From NCBI RefSeq assembly GCF_012911935.1, contig NZ_JAAXLA010000006.1:101455-165454 (forward strand): a stretch of DNA of 64,000 bases, written 5' to 3'. The position numbers and the translations under genes are program-made. Shown piece by piece: positions 18,790-28,491 of this stretch (within the stretch, counting starts at the first letter, position 1; every line of letters starts with the position of its first letter). The notes under the pieces were generated by a model, which did not search any database, was not told the DNA's origin, and saw nothing but the letters and a program-made list of their open reading frames with translations. The stretch is from Pseudonocardia acidicola. GTDB taxonomy: Bacteria > Actinomycetota > Actinomycetes > Mycobacteriales > Pseudonocardiaceae.

Positions 18790-21426
18790 TCACGATGCCG
18801 GCAGCGCCGCGAGCCGTGCGGTCACCCGCTCGATGTCGGCCAGCGCCGTCTCGCGCCGGGCCCGGATACCGTCGACGACCGTGGCGGGGGCCTTCTCGGT
18901 GAACTTCGGGTTACCCAGCTTCCTGTCGGCCTGCTCGAGTTCCTTCTGCGCCGCCACCAGGTCGCGGGCCAGCCGGGCACGCTCGGCCGCCACGTCGATC
19001 GCGCCGGAGGTGTCCAGCTCGACGTGCACACCGCCGCCCGGCAGCCCGACCTCGACGGTCGCGGTCGGCGCGAACTCCGCACCCGGGGTGTCGAGGCGGG
19101 TCAGGAACGCCACCGCCTTGCGGTGCCCGCCCAGGCCGGCCTCGTCCAGCCCGACGAGCTTGGCCGCCACCGACCGCTTGTCCGGCAAGCCCTGCTCGGT
19201 GCGGAACCGGCGCACCTCGGTGATCAGCTTCTGCACCGCGGCGACCCGGTCGAAGGCTCCCTGGTCGACCGCACCACCAGTGTCCCCGGCGGTGGGCCAG
19301 GGCGCGATGACGACGGACTCGCCGCCGGTCAGCGCGGTCCACAGCGCCTCGGTGACGAACGGGATGATCGGGTGCAGCAGCCGCAGCAGCGCGTCGAACA
19401 CGTGACCGAGCACCGCCCGGGTGCCCTCGGCCAGCTCCGGGTCGGCCAGCTGCGGTTTGGCCAGCTCCAGGTACCAGTCGCAGAGCTCGTCCCAGGTGAA
19501 GTGGTAGAGCCCCTCGGTGGCCTTGGAGAACTGGAAGTCCTCCAGGAGCGCGTCGGTCTGCTCGCGGACCTCGGCCAGCCGGCCCAGGATCCACGCGTCC
19601 GCGTCGGTGCGGCGCTCGGCCGGGGGCAGCGCAGCGGCCGGGTCGGCGCCGTTGGCCAGCGCGAACCGGGTCGCGTTCCACAGCTTCGTGGTGAAGTTGC
19701 GCGACCCGGCGACCCACTCGGTGGACAGCGACATGTCCGTGCCCGGGTTGGAGCCGCGCGCGATGGTGAACCGCAGCGCGTCGGCACCGAACTCGTCGAT
19801 CAGCGCGAGCGGGTCGATCGTGTTGCCCCTGGACTTCGACATCTTCTTGCCGTGCTCATCGCGGATGAGCCCGTGCAGGTAGACGTGCTCGAACGGCGGC
19901 ACCCCGTCCATCGCGTGCAGCCCGAACATCATCATCCGGACGACCCAGAAGAACAGAATGTCGTAGCCGGTGACCAGCACCGACGTCGGGTAGTAGTGCT
20001 CGAGATCGGCCGTCTGCTCGGGCCAGCCGAACGTGGAGATCGGCCACAGGCCCGAGGAGAACCAGGTGTCGAGGACGTCCTCGTCCTGGCGCCAGCCCGC
20101 ACCCGACGGCGGCTCCTCGTCCGGGCCCACGGCCACGACCTCGCCGTCCGGCCCGTACCAGACCGGGATGCGGTGGCCCCACCACAGCTGCCGGCTGATC
20201 GTCCAGTCGTGCATGTTGTCGACCCAGTCGAAGAAGCGCTTCTCCAGCTCCTTCGGGTGGATCGTGACGCGCCCGTCGCGGACCGCGTCGCCCGCGGCCT
20301 TGGCCAGCGGCTCGACGCGCACGAACCACTGCTTGGACAGCCGCGGCTCGACGATCGTGTCGCACCGGCTGCAGTGTCCGACGGCGTGGACGTAGGGCCG
20401 CTTCTCGGCGACGATCCGGCCCTGCGCGCGCAGTTCCTCGCGGATCGCCTCGCGCGCGGCGAAGCGGTCCATCCCGTCGAAGCGGGTACCGGAGTTCGTG
20501 ACGACGCCGCTCTCGTCGAGGATCGAAGGCATCGGCAGGTTGTGCCGCTGGCCGATCTCGAAGTCGTTCGGGTCGTGTGCCGGGGTCACCTTCACCGCGC
20601 CGGTGCCGAAGGACGGGTCGACGTGGTCGTCGGCGACGACCGGGATCCGGCGGCCGACGATCGGCAGCTCGATCTCCTTGCCGATCAGGTGCTGATAGCG
20701 CTCGTCGTCGGGGTGCACCGCGACGCCGGTGTCACCCAGCATCGTCTCCACCCGCGTGGTGGCGACGACGATCGAGTCCTCGCCGTCGCCGTAGCGGATC
20801 GAGACGAGCTCGCCGGAGTCGTCGTGGTGGTCGACCTCGATGTCGCTCAGCGCCGTGTGGCACCGCGGGCACCAGTTGATGATCCGCTCGGCGCGGTAGA
20901 TGAGGCCCTCGTCGAACAGCCGCTTGAACATCGTCTGGACGGCACGGGACAGCCCCTCGTCGAGGGTGAACCGCTCACGCGACCAGTCGACGCCGTCGCC
21001 GAGGCGGCGCATCTGGCCGAGGATCGAGCCGCCGGACTCGGCCTTCCACTGCCAGACCTTGTCGACGAACACCTCCCGGCCGAGGTCGTGCCGGGTCGTG
21101 CCGCCGGCGGCGAGCTGGCGCTCGACGACGTTCTGGGTCGCGATGCCGGCGTGGTCCATGCCGGGCAGCCACAGCGCGTCGTAGCCCTGCATCCGGCGGC
21201 GCCGGGTCAGGATGTCGATCAACGTGTGGTCCATGGCGTGCCCGAGGTGCAGGCTGCCGGTGACGTTGGGCGGCGGGATGACGATGGAGAACGGCGGCTT
21301 GCCGCTGGTGGGGTCGCCCTGGAAGTAGCCCCGGTCCACCCACCGCTGGTACATGCCGCCCTCTACCTCGCCCGGGTTCCACTTGGCGGGGAGGTCGGCG
21401 GTGCGGGGTGGGAGGGTGTCGGTCAC
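18790..21426 (-). CDS. valS: Valyl-tRNA synthetase
   Basis: Charges tRNA-Val. The 878-residue class I synthetase has the HIGH-type motif [10 protein letters not shown], the editing domain, the anticodon-binding helical domain, the KMSKS motif (KKMSKSRGN) and a C-terminal coiled-coil tRNA-binding arm rich in Arg/Lys and Glu. GTG at 21426 gives [20 protein letters not shown], the usual N-terminus. The TAGAAT box seven bases upstream with no Shine-Dalgarno site suggests a leaderless mRNA. No T-box leader was seen. Confidence 0.97.
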   Translation of the reverse strand: MTDTLPPRTADLPAKWNPGEVEGGMYQRWVDRGYFQGDPTSGKPPFSIVIPPPNVTGSLHLGHAMDHTLIDILTRRRRMQGYDALWLPGMDHAGIATQNVVERQLAAGGTTRHDLGREVFVDKVWQWKAESGGSILGQMRRLGDGVDWSRERFTLDEGLSRAVQTMFKRLFDEGLIYRAERIINWCPRCHTALSDIEVDHHDDSGELVSIRYGDGEDSIVVATTRVETMLGDTGVAVHPDDERYQHLIGKEIELPIVGRRIPVVADDHVDPSFGTGAVKVTPAHDPNDFEIGQRHNLPMPSILDESGVVTNSGTRFDGMDRFAAREAIREELRAQGRIVAEKRPYVHAVGHCSRCDTIVEPRLSKQWFVRVEPLAKAAGDAVRDGRVTIHPKELEKRFFDWVDNMHDWTISRQLWWGHRIPVWYGPDGEVVAVGPDEEPPSGAGWRQDEDVLDTWFSSGLWPISTFGWPEQTADLEHYYPTSVLVTGYDILFFWVVRMMMFGLHAMDGVPPFEHVYLHGLIRDEHGKKMSKSRGNTIDPLALIDEFGADALRFTIARGSNPGTDMSLSTEWVAGSRNFTTKLWNATRFALANGADPAAALPPAERRTDADAWILGRLAEVREQTDALLEDFQFSKATEGLYHFTWDELCDWYLELAKPQLADPELAEGTRAVLGHVFDALLRLLHPIIPFVTEALWTALTGGESVVIAPWPTAGDTGGAVDQGAFDRVAAVQKLITEVRRFRTEQGLPDKRSVAAKLVGLDEAGLGGHRKAVAFLTRLDTPGAEFAPTATVEVGLPGGGVHVELDTSGAIDVAAERARLARDLVAAQKELEQADRKLGNPKFTEKAPATVVDGIRARRETALADIERVTARLAALPAS

Positions 21427-21433
21427 CCCACCG

Positions 21434-21439
21434 ATTCTA
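21434..21439 (-). promoter_or_regulatory. -10 box (TAGAAT) for valS
   Basis: TAGAAT ends seven bases before the valS GTG. A GGAACC hexamer 17 bases further upstream is a possible but non-canonical -35 element. The arrangement implies a leaderless valS transcript. Confidence 0.45.
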
Positions 21440-21563
21440 CGAGTTCCACGCGAACCGGTTCCGCGACCCCGTGATCGCCGGCTCGCGGCCCTGAGCAGCG
21501 GAAAACCGGGGCGGCGCCGGGGGCCCGGGCGAGCCCGGCTCCCCGGGCCCCGCGATGCACCCG

Positions 21564-21592
21564 TTGACACTGGTCAGAGGGTCTGCTAGGCC
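21564..21592 (+). promoter_or_regulatory. Strong sigma-A-like promoter, antisense to the papain-like gene
   Basis: TTGACA (21564-21569), a 17-base spacer, then TAGGCC (21587-21592). The -10 overlaps a 13-bp near-palindrome GGCCGA-A-TCGGCC at 21589-21601, a possible repressor site. Downstream on the plus strand there is no gene, only the antisense of the gene at 21735-22409, so it could drive a regulatory RNA. Confidence 0.4.
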
Positions 21593-21734
21593 GAATCGGC
21601 CCGTCCACCGGCGGCCGTCCCGGGCCGGGTCGACCGGTCCGGAGAGCGGCAGGGTCTGCCGCCATCGCGCCATCGGATCGCCGCGCCCGCCGGTGGCCGG
21701 CGAGCGCCCGGCACGGCCGCCCGGTCCGGCCACG

Positions 21735-22409
21735 TCAGCCCGGCAGCAGCACCGCGTGCAGCCGGTCGAAGCCCAGCACCGGGGCCAGCCGCCGCTGCCG
21801 GACGGCATCCGGGTCCAGCGCCCGCACCGACCCGCTGGTCGGCTCGTACACCCGCCAGGCGCTGCCGGCCCCGGCCACCGGGCCGAGCGCGAGCACGTAG
21901 TGCCGGGGCGCGGCGCGGCCGACCAGCAACGGCACCGGGCGCCCGGAGGCCAGCGCCGTCCCCACGGCAGCGATCGCGTCGTCCAGGTCGGGCGCCGACA
22001 CGTCGTCCACGAGCCGCAGCCGGTACCGGCCCGCGCCGGGGAGGTTGTCGCGCAGCCAGCGGAGCATCCCCCACGGCGTGGTGCCGAGCGCGCGGGGCCA
22101 GAACCGGTTGGTCTGCCGGTGGACCTGGTGCTGGCGAGCGTCGAACCGGGCACCGAAATCCGCGCCGGCGCCGTCCAGCCGCTGCGCCTGCGCCGCGTCG
22201 GCCCACGCCGCCAGCACGACCAGTACCGCGCTGCCGCACGTGGTCGGATCGGCCTGGTCGAGCCGGACCCCGCCGTGGCGCTGCTCCCCCACCACCCCGG
22301 TGAGCAACGCCCGGCCCGTGATCCGGCACCCCCCGGCGCCCGGACGCGGAGACCGTCGCCGCATCACGACGCGCTGCACCCGGCGCGCGAGCCCGCACAC
22401 CGTGCGCAT
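21735..22409 (-). CDS. Papain-like (C39-type) cysteine protease-like protein
   Basis: Uncharacterised 224-residue protein with a possible cysteine peptidase or transferase centre: Gln52 and Cys58 in the segment DQADPTTCGSAVLVVLAAW (Gln-x5-Cys spacing as in papain), His170 in APRHYVLALGPV and an acidic residue in WRVYEPTSG. This order and spacing matches the C39/papain-like fold. No signal peptide or transmembrane helix is evident, so it may act in the cytoplasm. A GAGGAGG site five bases before the ATG makes the start secure. Neighbours give no clue to substrate; function is unknown. Confidence 0.72.
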   Translation of the reverse strand: MRTVCGLARRVQRVVMRRRSPRPGAGGCRITGRALLTGVVGEQRHGGVRLDQADPTTCGSAVLVVLAAWADAAQAQRLDGAGADFGARFDARQHQVHRQTNRFWPRALGTTPWGMLRWLRDNLPGAGRYRLRLVDDVSAPDLDDAIAAVGTALASGRPVPLLVGRAAPRHYVLALGPVAGAGSAWRVYEPTSGSVRALDPDAVRQRRLAPVLGFDRLHAVLLPG

Positions 22410-22499
22410 GGCTCCTCCTCGGTCACCCCGCCGTTGTCACAAACGCAGGAGCGGGGCGTGCCTGGGGTGCGCATGGCAGGACTGTCGCCCGCCGGAGAA

Positions 22500-22808
22500 T
22501 CAGCCGCGCTGCTCCTGATCACCGGCCGGGACCCCACGCTCGGAGTCGCTGTCCCAGCCCTCGGCCAGGCCCGTGACCTTCTCGGCGTAGTCGCGGGCCG
22601 CCACCACCGGGTCGTCGGCCCGCCCGGCCGCCAGCCCGACCAGGAACGCGGTGACCGGGGCGGCCGGCCGGCTCACGCCGTGGGCCACGTCGGAGGTCAT
22701 GTCCAGCACCATGTCGACACTGGCATCGGTGTCCACCGCGCCCTCCAGGCCGAGTTCACGGCAGACGGCAGTGACCCATTCGGACATTGCTCGTGATTCG
22801 TCACTCAT
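22500..22808 (-). CDS. DUF6457 domain protein
   Basis: Small acidic protein (102 residues) of the actinobacterial DUF6457 type, with the motifs WVTAVCRELGLEG and DMVLDMTSDVAHGVSRPAAP. The family commonly accompanies a MobA-like nucleotidyltransferase in molybdenum cofactor genes, but none is adjacent here. The second ATG (22808) was chosen because GAGG lies six bases upstream; the ATG four codons earlier is possible. It lies just downstream of the OFA transporter genes on the same strand. Confidence 0.75.
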   Translation of the reverse strand: MSDESRAMSEWVTAVCRELGLEGAVDTDASVDMVLDMTSDVAHGVSRPAAPVTAFLVGLAAGRADDPVVAARDYAEKVTGLAEGWDSDSERGVPAGDQEQRG

Positions 22809-22845
22809 CTGTGGCCTCATACCCGCGGCGGCGCCGTCCCACCCG

Positions 22846-22983
22846 TCAGTGCCCGAAAAGGGAGGGGATCTTGAGCAGGAGCTGCCAGAGCCCGTAGGCG
22901 AACGGTACCACCACCCACAGCCAGGCCAGGACCATCACGATCATGGGCGGGCGGCCCTCGCCGCTGCCCTCCGCGGTGCTCAT
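22846..22983 (-). CDS. Small membrane subunit of OFA-family MFS transporter
   Basis: A 45-residue protein with one hydrophobic helix (residues about 14-36, MIVMVLAWLWVVVPFAYGLW). It matches the small proteins encoded directly after oxalate/formate-type MFS transporters and named MFS small subunits. Its ATG overlaps the transporter stop by four bases (ATGA), so the two are translated together, probably in fixed ratio. It is easily missed because of its size. Confidence 0.8.
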   Translation of the reverse strand: MSTAEGSGEGRPPMIVMVLAWLWVVVPFAYGLWQLLLKIPSLFGH

Positions 22984-24365
22984 GCCTGCACCCCTGCCTT
23001 CCCCGTCGCGGCCGTCGTCGAGGACGGCTCGTGCCACTTCTCGTTGACCGGCCGCACCAGCTCGTTGGCGATGAAGCCGGCGACAAGGAGAACGATCATG
23101 ACCGTGAACGCCGGTGTGTACCGGCCGGGCCCCGCGACGCCTGCATGGATCTCCGCGTCGGCGATCGCGTTGACGATCACCGGGCCGAGCACACCGGCGG
23201 TGGACCACGCGGTGAGCAGCCGGCCGTGGATCGCGCCGACCTGGTAGGTGCCGAACAGGTCCCGCAAGTAGGCCGGGGCCGTCGCGAACCCGGCGCCGTA
23301 GAACGACAGGATCAACAGCGCACAGATCAGGAAGAGGACCTTGTCGGTGTTGGTCGTCAACGTGATCGTCAGGTAGAGCAGGGCCCCGACGCCCAGGTAG
23401 AGCCGGTAGATGTTCTTGCGCCCGATGAGGTCCGACGCCGACGACCACAGGAACCGGCCGAGCATGTTGGCCAGCGACAGCATGGCGACGAAGCCCGCCG
23501 CGGCGGCGGCCACGGCTGCGGTCGGCGAGACGCCGCCGAAGAAGTCGGTGTAGATCGGCGCGGCCCGCTCCAGGATGCCGATGCCGGCCGTCACGTTGAA
23601 GCACAGGACGACCCAGAGCAGCCAGAACTGCGGCGTCTTGATCGCGTTCCGCGCGGAGACGCTGGCCGAACTGATCATCGAGCCGGCCTTCTGCTCCGTC
23701 GGCGTCCAGCCCGCGGGCTTCCAGTCGTCGGCCGGGACCCGGATCAGCAACCAGCCCACCGACATGAAGACCGCGTAGACGATGCCGTGGATCAGGAAGG
23801 CCTCGGCGATACCGTTCGGGTTGGGGTTGTTCCCGGTCGCGCCGAAGGCCTGCAGCATCGACTGCGACCACGGGGACGCGATGAGCGCGCCGCCGCCGAA
23901 GCCCATGATCGCGATGCCGGTCGCCATCCCGGGCCGGTCCGGGAACCACTTGATCAGCGTCGAGACCGGCGAGATGTAACCGATCCCGAGGCCGATGCCG
24001 CCGACGAAGCCGTAGCCGAGCACGACCAGCCAGTACTGCCGGGTGTAGATCCCGAGCGAGCCGATCAGGAAGCCGCCGCAGAAGCACACGGTGGCGATGA
24101 CCATGGCCCAGCGCGGGCCGTTCGTGTCCACCCTCGTGCCGAACAGCGCCGCCGAGAGCCCGAGCATCACGATGCCGAGGGTGAACGGCAGCGCGCTCGC
24201 GACGCCCGAGATGCCGAGGCCCTTCTCCAGGGGGGCCTTGAACACGCTCCAGGCGTAGACCTGGCCGATCGCCAGGTGGATGGACAGCGCCGCGGGCGGA
24301 ACGAGCCAGCGGCTCCACCCCGGTGGCGCCACGATCCGGGATCTTTCCAGGAAGCCAGCGGCCAT
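22980..24365 (-). CDS. OFA family MFS transporter (oxalate/formate antiporter-like)
   Basis: Twelve-helix major facilitator of 461 residues in the oxalate:formate antiporter family. The first helix reads LSIHLAIGQVYAWSVFKAPL, a family signature, followed by the motif GPRWAMVIATVCFCGGF and YGFVGGIGLGIGYISPVSTL. ATG at 24365 has an AAGGAG site eight bases upstream. It is coupled to a small subunit and divergent from a class III CoA-transferase; oxalate or a related carboxylate is a reasonable but unproven substrate. Confidence 0.9.
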   Translation of the reverse strand: MAAGFLERSRIVAPPGWSRWLVPPAALSIHLAIGQVYAWSVFKAPLEKGLGISGVASALPFTLGIVMLGLSAALFGTRVDTNGPRWAMVIATVCFCGGFLIGSLGIYTRQYWLVVLGYGFVGGIGLGIGYISPVSTLIKWFPDRPGMATGIAIMGFGGGALIASPWSQSMLQAFGATGNNPNPNGIAEAFLIHGIVYAVFMSVGWLLIRVPADDWKPAGWTPTEQKAGSMISSASVSARNAIKTPQFWLLWVVLCFNVTAGIGILERAAPIYTDFFGGVSPTAAVAAAAAGFVAMLSLANMLGRFLWSSASDLIGRKNIYRLYLGVGALLYLTITLTTNTDKVLFLICALLILSFYGAGFATAPAYLRDLFGTYQVGAIHGRLLTAWSTAGVLGPVIVNAIADAEIHAGVAGPGRYTPAFTVMIVLLVAGFIANELVRPVNEKWHEPSSTTAATGKAGVQA

Positions 24366-24491
24366 CCGGGGATCTCCTTGCGCAGTGATGGACTCGTCGT
24401 TACGCGGTGAAACCTAGGACTCCGCCATCCGGCGGTGCAAGCTCTGGCGAGTGGGGGAATCGTGATCTCCGACGGCCACCATCGGTGTGCC

Positions 24492-24497
24492 TAGGAT
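24492..24497 (+). promoter_or_regulatory. -10 box (TAGGAT) for leaderless CoA-transferase gene
   Basis: TAGGAT ends five bases before the GTG at 24503, so transcription should begin at the start codon. No Shine-Dalgarno sequence is present. A second CCTAGGA copy occurs about 75 bp upstream (near 24413), on the OFA side of the divergent region. Confidence 0.45.
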
Positions 24498-24502
24498 GGG
24501 GC

Positions 24503-25690
24503 GTGCCCGCTGCGTCGACCGGCCCTCTCGCCGGAGTCACCGTCGTGTCCCTCGAGCACGCGGTGTCCGTGCCCTACGCCAGCCGGCTGCTCGCCGATCT
24601 CGGCGCCGACGTCGTCAAGATCGAACGTCCCGGCGGTGGTGATTTCGCGCGGCACTACGACAGCGCGTGCGGCGAGGTCTCCTCGTACTTCGCGTGGATC
24701 AACCGCGGCAAGCGGTCGGTGATGCTCGACCTCAAGGACCCGGACGGCCTGGCCGCCGCGCACCGGCTGGTCGAGCGCGCCGACGTGGTGCTGGCCAACC
24801 TCGGGCCGGGCGCGACCGCGCGGCTCGGCCTCGACGGTGACACGCTGCGCGCGCGGCGCCCCGAACTGATCACCTGCGAGCTGACCGGGTACGGCGACGG
24901 CGGGCCCTCCTCGGGCCGCAAGGCCTACGACGCGCTCATCCAGTCCGAGGCCGGGCTCCTGGAGCTGACCGGCGACGGACCGGTGACCGCGCGCACCGGC
25001 ATCTCGGTGGCCGACATCGCGGCCGGGGTCCAGGTGCAGTCGGCCGTGCTGGCGGCGCTGCTGCACCGGGCGCGGACCGGCGAGGGCGCCACGCTGCGCA
25101 TCACCCTGCTCGAGGCGCTCGCCGAGTGGATGCACCAGCCCATGCTCTACGCGCTGGGCACCGGGACGCCGCCGCCGCGGACCGGCGGCCACCACGCGTC
25201 GATCGCCCCGTACGGACCGTTCACCTGCGGCGACGGCGTCGCCGTGCACCTGGCGGTGCAGAACGAGCGCGAGTGGGTGCGGTTGTGCACCGTGGTGCTG
25301 GCTCGCCCGGAGCTGGCGACCGACCCGCGGTTCGCCACGGTCCGCGAGCGGGTGCGCCACCGCGACGCCCTGCACGCCGAGCTGCACCGGCGGTTCGACG
25401 AGCTCACCGCCGACGAGCTGGGCGCGCTGCTCGACACCGCGGACGTCGCCTGGTCCCGGGTGGGGCTGGTCGCCGACCTGACGGCGCATCCGCAACTCGT
25501 GGCCCGCGACCGATGGCATGCGGTGCCGGTGCCCGGCGGGGACGACGTGCCCATGCTCGCGCCGCCGGTCGACTCCTCGGCCTGGCCGGCCCCGTCCGGG
25601 CACATCGTCCCGGCGCTGGGGGCCGACACCCGGGACGTGCTCGCCGAGCTCGGCTACAGCGAGGCCGAGATCGACAAGCTCGCCGGGTAG
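24503..25690 (+). CDS. Class III (CaiB/BaiF) CoA-transferase
   Basis: Moves CoA between carboxylic acids through an aspartyl-CoA anhydride. The 395-residue protein has the N-terminal PLAGVTVVSLEHAVSVPYAS, the block YASRLLADLGADVVKIERPG, and the catalytic Asp171 in ISVADIAAGVQVQ, equivalent to Asp169 of formyl-CoA transferase. The divergent OFA transporter suggests oxalate, formate or another small acid, but frc and unrelated family members cannot be separated by sequence alone, and no oxalyl-CoA decarboxylase is nearby. Start GTG is supported by the -10 box just upstream. Confidence 0.88.
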   Translation: MPAASTGPLAGVTVVSLEHAVSVPYASRLLADLGADVVKIERPGGGDFARHYDSACGEVSSYFAWINRGKRSVMLDLKDPDGLAAAHRLVERADVVLANLGPGATARLGLDGDTLRARRPELITCELTGYGDGGPSSGRKAYDALIQSEAGLLELTGDGPVTARTGISVADIAAGVQVQSAVLAALLHRARTGEGATLRITLLEALAEWMHQPMLYALGTGTPPPRTGGHHASIAPYGPFTCGDGVAVHLAVQNEREWVRLCTVVLARPELATDPRFATVRERVRHRDALHAELHRRFDELTADELGALLDTADVAWSRVGLVADLTAHPQLVARDRWHAVPVPGGDDVPMLAPPVDSSAWPAPSGHIVPALGADTRDVLAELGYSEAEIDKLAG

Positions 25691-25735
25691 CGACGCGGCG
25701 CCACGCGCCGGGCCGGCGGTCCGCCGCAACCGCCC

Positions 25736-26197
25736 CTACGCCGGGCGGCGGATCGTGGCGATGCGCGCCCGCAGCCTGCCCTCCGGCGCCTGCCAGCTGA
25801 TCTCCTCCCCCTGCTCCGCGCCGAGCAACGCGCGGCCCAGCGGGCTGTCCGGGGTCACCTCGGGGACGTCCTCGTCGGGGACGGCGATGACCTGCACCGT
25901 CTCCGTCGTCCCGTCCTCGTACCGCAACGTCACCACGCTGCCGATGCCGACGCGGTCCGGGCGGGTCTCGTCGCGGGACCCGGGCGCGGTGTAGAGCAGG
26001 TGGAGGATGTCGTTGATCCGCCGGTCGATCCAGTCGAGATCGTCGCGGCGCTCGGTCATCTCGCCCTGCTCACCGAAGTCCTTCGGCTCGTCGTCGACCT
26101 CGAAGTCCTCCTCGAGCTCACGGCGCCGGGTGCGGAGCAGCGCGAGTTCGTCGAGCAGGGCATGGCGTTCGTCGTGGCCCGTCGTGGTTTCCGCCAT
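25736..26197 (-). CDS. GreA/GreB-type transcription elongation factor
   Basis: Predicted RNA polymerase secondary-channel factor that rescues arrested complexes, 153 residues. The N-terminal coiled coil (residues about 5-75) contains the acidic tip region [20 protein letters not shown], and the C-terminal FKBP-like domain has [13 protein letters not shown] and [23 protein letters not shown] at 26197 has a perfect GGAGG with five-base spacing; an upstream GTG is less likely. It is a divergent member rather than canonical GreA, so the symbol is left blank. It lies downstream of clpX. Confidence 0.87.
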   Translation of the reverse strand: MAETTTGHDERHALLDELALLRTRRRELEEDFEVDDEPKDFGEQGEMTERRDDLDWIDRRINDILHLLYTAPGSRDETRPDRVGIGSVVTLRYEDGTTETVQVIAVPDEDVPEVTPDSPLGRALLGAEQGEEISWQAPEGRLRARIATIRRPA

Positions 26198-26252
26198 CGC
26201 CACCTCCGATCCGGGGTCGACCCCACGGTGGCACCCGGATGCCGGCTGCGCC

Positions 26253-26271
26253 CCCGGCCTGGCAGGCCGGG
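26253..26271. terminator. Hairpin downstream of clpX
   Basis: Eight-base-pair perfect stem CCCGGCCT/AGGCCGGG with a three-base loop, 114 bp beyond the clpX stop and before the GreA/B-like gene. There is no T tract, so termination is only possible. Confidence 0.35.
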
Positions 26272-26384
26272 AGCCGTGGCACCGGTTCCGCCCGCCGGGG
26301 CGGGTCGTGCGGTCGCAGCGGGCCCGTCGGACGCCGAACGGCGGCCCGCACTGTGCGGACCGGCGTTCGAGCGGAGTGCCGGAC

Positions 26385-27662
26385 TCAGGCGGAGCGCTCC
26401 CGCCGCTCCCGGCGCGCCGGCGTGCGGGGGACGATCGTCGGGTTGACGTTCTCCCGCACGGTCTGCTCGGTCACGACCACCTTCGCCACGTCGTCGCGGC
26501 TCGGGATGTCGTACATGACCGGCAGCAGCACCTCTTCCATGATGGCCCGCAGGCCACGGGCGCCGGTGCCGCGCAGGATGGCCTGGTCGGCCACCGCCTC
26601 GAGCGCGTCGTCGGTGAACTCCAGTTCCACGCCGTCCATCTCGAACAGCTTGTGGTACTGCTTCACCAGCGCGTTCCGCGGCTCGGTCAGGATCTTGACC
26701 AGGGCCTCCTTGTCCAGCGAGGTCACCGAGGCCACCACGGGCAGCCGCCCGATGAACTCCGGGATCAGGCCGAACTTGATCAGGTCCTCGGGCATGGTGT
26801 CGGCGAAGCTCTCGGCCGACTCCAGGTCGTTCTTCGAGCGGATCTCGGCACCGAAGCCGAGGCCGCGCCGGCCGACCCGGTCGCCGATGATCTTCTCTAG
26901 CCCGGCGAACGCACCGGCCACGATGAACAGCACGTTCGTGGTGTCGATCTGGATGAACTCCTGGTGCGGGTGCTTGCGCCCGCCCTGCGGGGGCACCGAC
27001 GCGGTCGTCCCCTCCAGGATCTTCAACAGCGCCTGTTGCACACCCTCGCCGGAGACGTCACGGGTGATCGACGGGTTCTCCGACTTCCGGGCGATCTTGT
27101 CGACCTCGTCGATGTAGATGATCCCGGTCTCGGCCCGCTTCACGTCGTAGTCGGCGGCCTGGATGAGCTTGAGCAGGATGTTCTCGACGTCCTCACCGAC
27201 GTAGCCGGCCTCGGTCAGGGCGGTGGCGTCGGCGATCGCGAAGGGAACGTTGAGCAGCTTGGCGAGTGTCTGTGCCAGGTAGGTCTTCCCGCACCCGGTC
27301 GGGCCGAGCATCAGGATGTTGGACTTCGCGAGCTCGACGCCGTCACCGTCGCCGCGGCCCTTGTCCCCCGCCTGGATCCGCTTGTAGTGGTTGTAGACAG
27401 CAACGGACAGCGTCCGCTTCGTCTGGCTCTGGCCAACCACGTACTGATCGAGGAAGTCGTGGATCTCGGCCGGCTTGGGCAGCTCGTCGAGCTTCACCTC
27501 ACCGGCTTCGGCGAGTTCCTCTTCGATGATCTCGTTGCAGAGATCGATGCACTCGTCGCAGATGTAGACACCCGGTCCAGCGATGAGCTTCTTGACCTGT
27601 TTCTGGCTCTTCCCGCAGAACGAGCACTTGAGCAGGTCACCGCCGTCACCGATGCGTGCCAT
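26385..27662 (-). CDS. clpX: ATP-dependent Clp protease ATP-binding subunit ClpX
   Basis: AAA+ unfoldase that feeds ClpP. The 425-residue protein begins with the zinc-binding domain (CSFCGKSQ ... CDECIDLC), followed by Walker A GPTGCGKT, Walker [13 protein letters not shown], the IGF-type loop for ClpP docking (LGFGAEI) and the sensor region [23 protein letters not shown] at 27662 ([20 protein letters not shown]) is the family start. It lies 200 bp downstream of clpP2 with its own possible promoter in the gap. Confidence 0.98.
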   Translation of the reverse strand: MARIGDGGDLLKCSFCGKSQKQVKKLIAGPGVYICDECIDLCNEIIEEELAEAGEVKLDELPKPAEIHDFLDQYVVGQSQTKRTLSVAVYNHYKRIQAGDKGRGDGDGVELAKSNILMLGPTGCGKTYLAQTLAKLLNVPFAIADATALTEAGYVGEDVENILLKLIQAADYDVKRAETGIIYIDEVDKIARKSENPSITRDVSGEGVQQALLKILEGTTASVPPQGGRKHPHQEFIQIDTTNVLFIVAGAFAGLEKIIGDRVGRRGLGFGAEIRSKNDLESAESFADTMPEDLIKFGLIPEFIGRLPVVASVTSLDKEALVKILTEPRNALVKQYHKLFEMDGVELEFTDDALEAVADQAILRGTGARGLRAIMEEVLLPVMYDIPSRDDVAKVVVTEQTVRENVNPTIVPRTPARRERRERSA

Positions 27663-27861
27663 GAGTGCAGACCCCAGTCCCATCCGGCGCGCCCGGCGGC
27701 GCGCCCGTTCGTGACGGTACCTGCCGATCACGGCTACCGGGGAGCGTCGGAGTACTCCTATTCGGCAACGTGTCGGCAGACGGTCGACGTCGGGCCGATT
27801 TTACGGCCGCGACGGCCGGTCCAGGGCCGTTCCGACCCCGGACCCGGCGGTAGCGCAGGTG

Positions 27862-28491
27862 TCAGCCGACCGCAGACAGCTTCCGGCTCTGGATGATCTC
27901 GTCGACGATCCCGTAGTCCTTGGCCTCCTCGGCCGTCAGGATCCGGTCACGCTCGATGTCCTCGTGGACCTGCTCGGAAGTACGCCCGGTGTGCTTGGCC
28001 AGCGTCGTCTCGAGCAGCCGGCGCATCCGGGTGATCTCCCGCGCCTGGATCTCCAGGTCGGACACCTGACCGTAGAAGCCCTCGGTGGCCGGCTGGTGGA
28101 TCAGGATGCGCGCGTTCTGCACCGCGAGACGGCGGCCCGGGGTACCGGCGGCCAGCAGCACCGCGGCGGCGGACGCGGCCTGCCCGAGGCAGACCGTCTG
28201 GATGTCCGGCCGGATGAACTGCATCGTGTCGTAGATCGCCATCAGCGAGGTGAACGAGCCACCCGGCGAGTTGATGTACATGCTGATCTCACGGTCCGGA
28301 TCCGCGGACTCCAGGCACAGCAGCTGCGCCATGACGTCGTTGGCCGACGCGTCGTCGATCTGCACCCCGAGGAAGATGATGCGCTCCTCGAAGAGCTTGT
28401 TGTACGGGTTCGACTCCTTGACCCCGTAGCTCGTCCGCTCGACGAACGAGGGCAGCACGTAACGGGACTGCGGCATCTCGAACTTGCTCAT
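27862..28491 (-). CDS. clpP2: ATP-dependent Clp protease proteolytic subunit 2
   Basis: Serine protease of the heteromeric actinobacterial ClpP1P2 complex. The 209-residue protein has the nucleophile block [16 protein letters not shown], the histidine block [14 protein letters not shown] and the aspartate in [22 protein letters not shown] at 28491 overlaps the stop of clpP1 by four bases (ATGA), so the two subunits are made together. Mycobacterial ClpP1P2 works with ClpX or ClpC1. Confidence 0.97.
   Translation of the reverse strand: MSKFEMPQSRYVLPSFVERTSYGVKESNPYNKLFEERIIFLGVQIDDASANDVMAQLLCLESADPDREISMYINSPGGSFTSLMAIYDTMQFIRPDIQTVCLGQAASAAAVLLAAGTPGRRLAVQNARILIHQPATEGFYGQVSDLEIQAREITRMRRLLETTLAKHTGRTSEQVHEDIERDRILTAEEAKDYGIVDEIIQSRKLSAVG

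Larger units (their letters stand above)
21427..21734. other. Gap between valS and the papain-like gene
   Basis: This 308-bp stretch holds the valS promoter, a very GC-rich set of hairpins at about 21515-21557 (core CCGGGC-GA-GCCCGG at 21525-21538), which may terminate the upstream minus-strand transcript, and a consensus-like promoter pointing the other way at 21564-21592. No protein-coding gene is supported. Confidence 0.6.

Noticed and set aside
21427..21600. T-box riboswitch before valS
   Set aside because: No T-box sequence or specifier hairpin; the -10 box lies seven bases before the start codon, leaving no leader.
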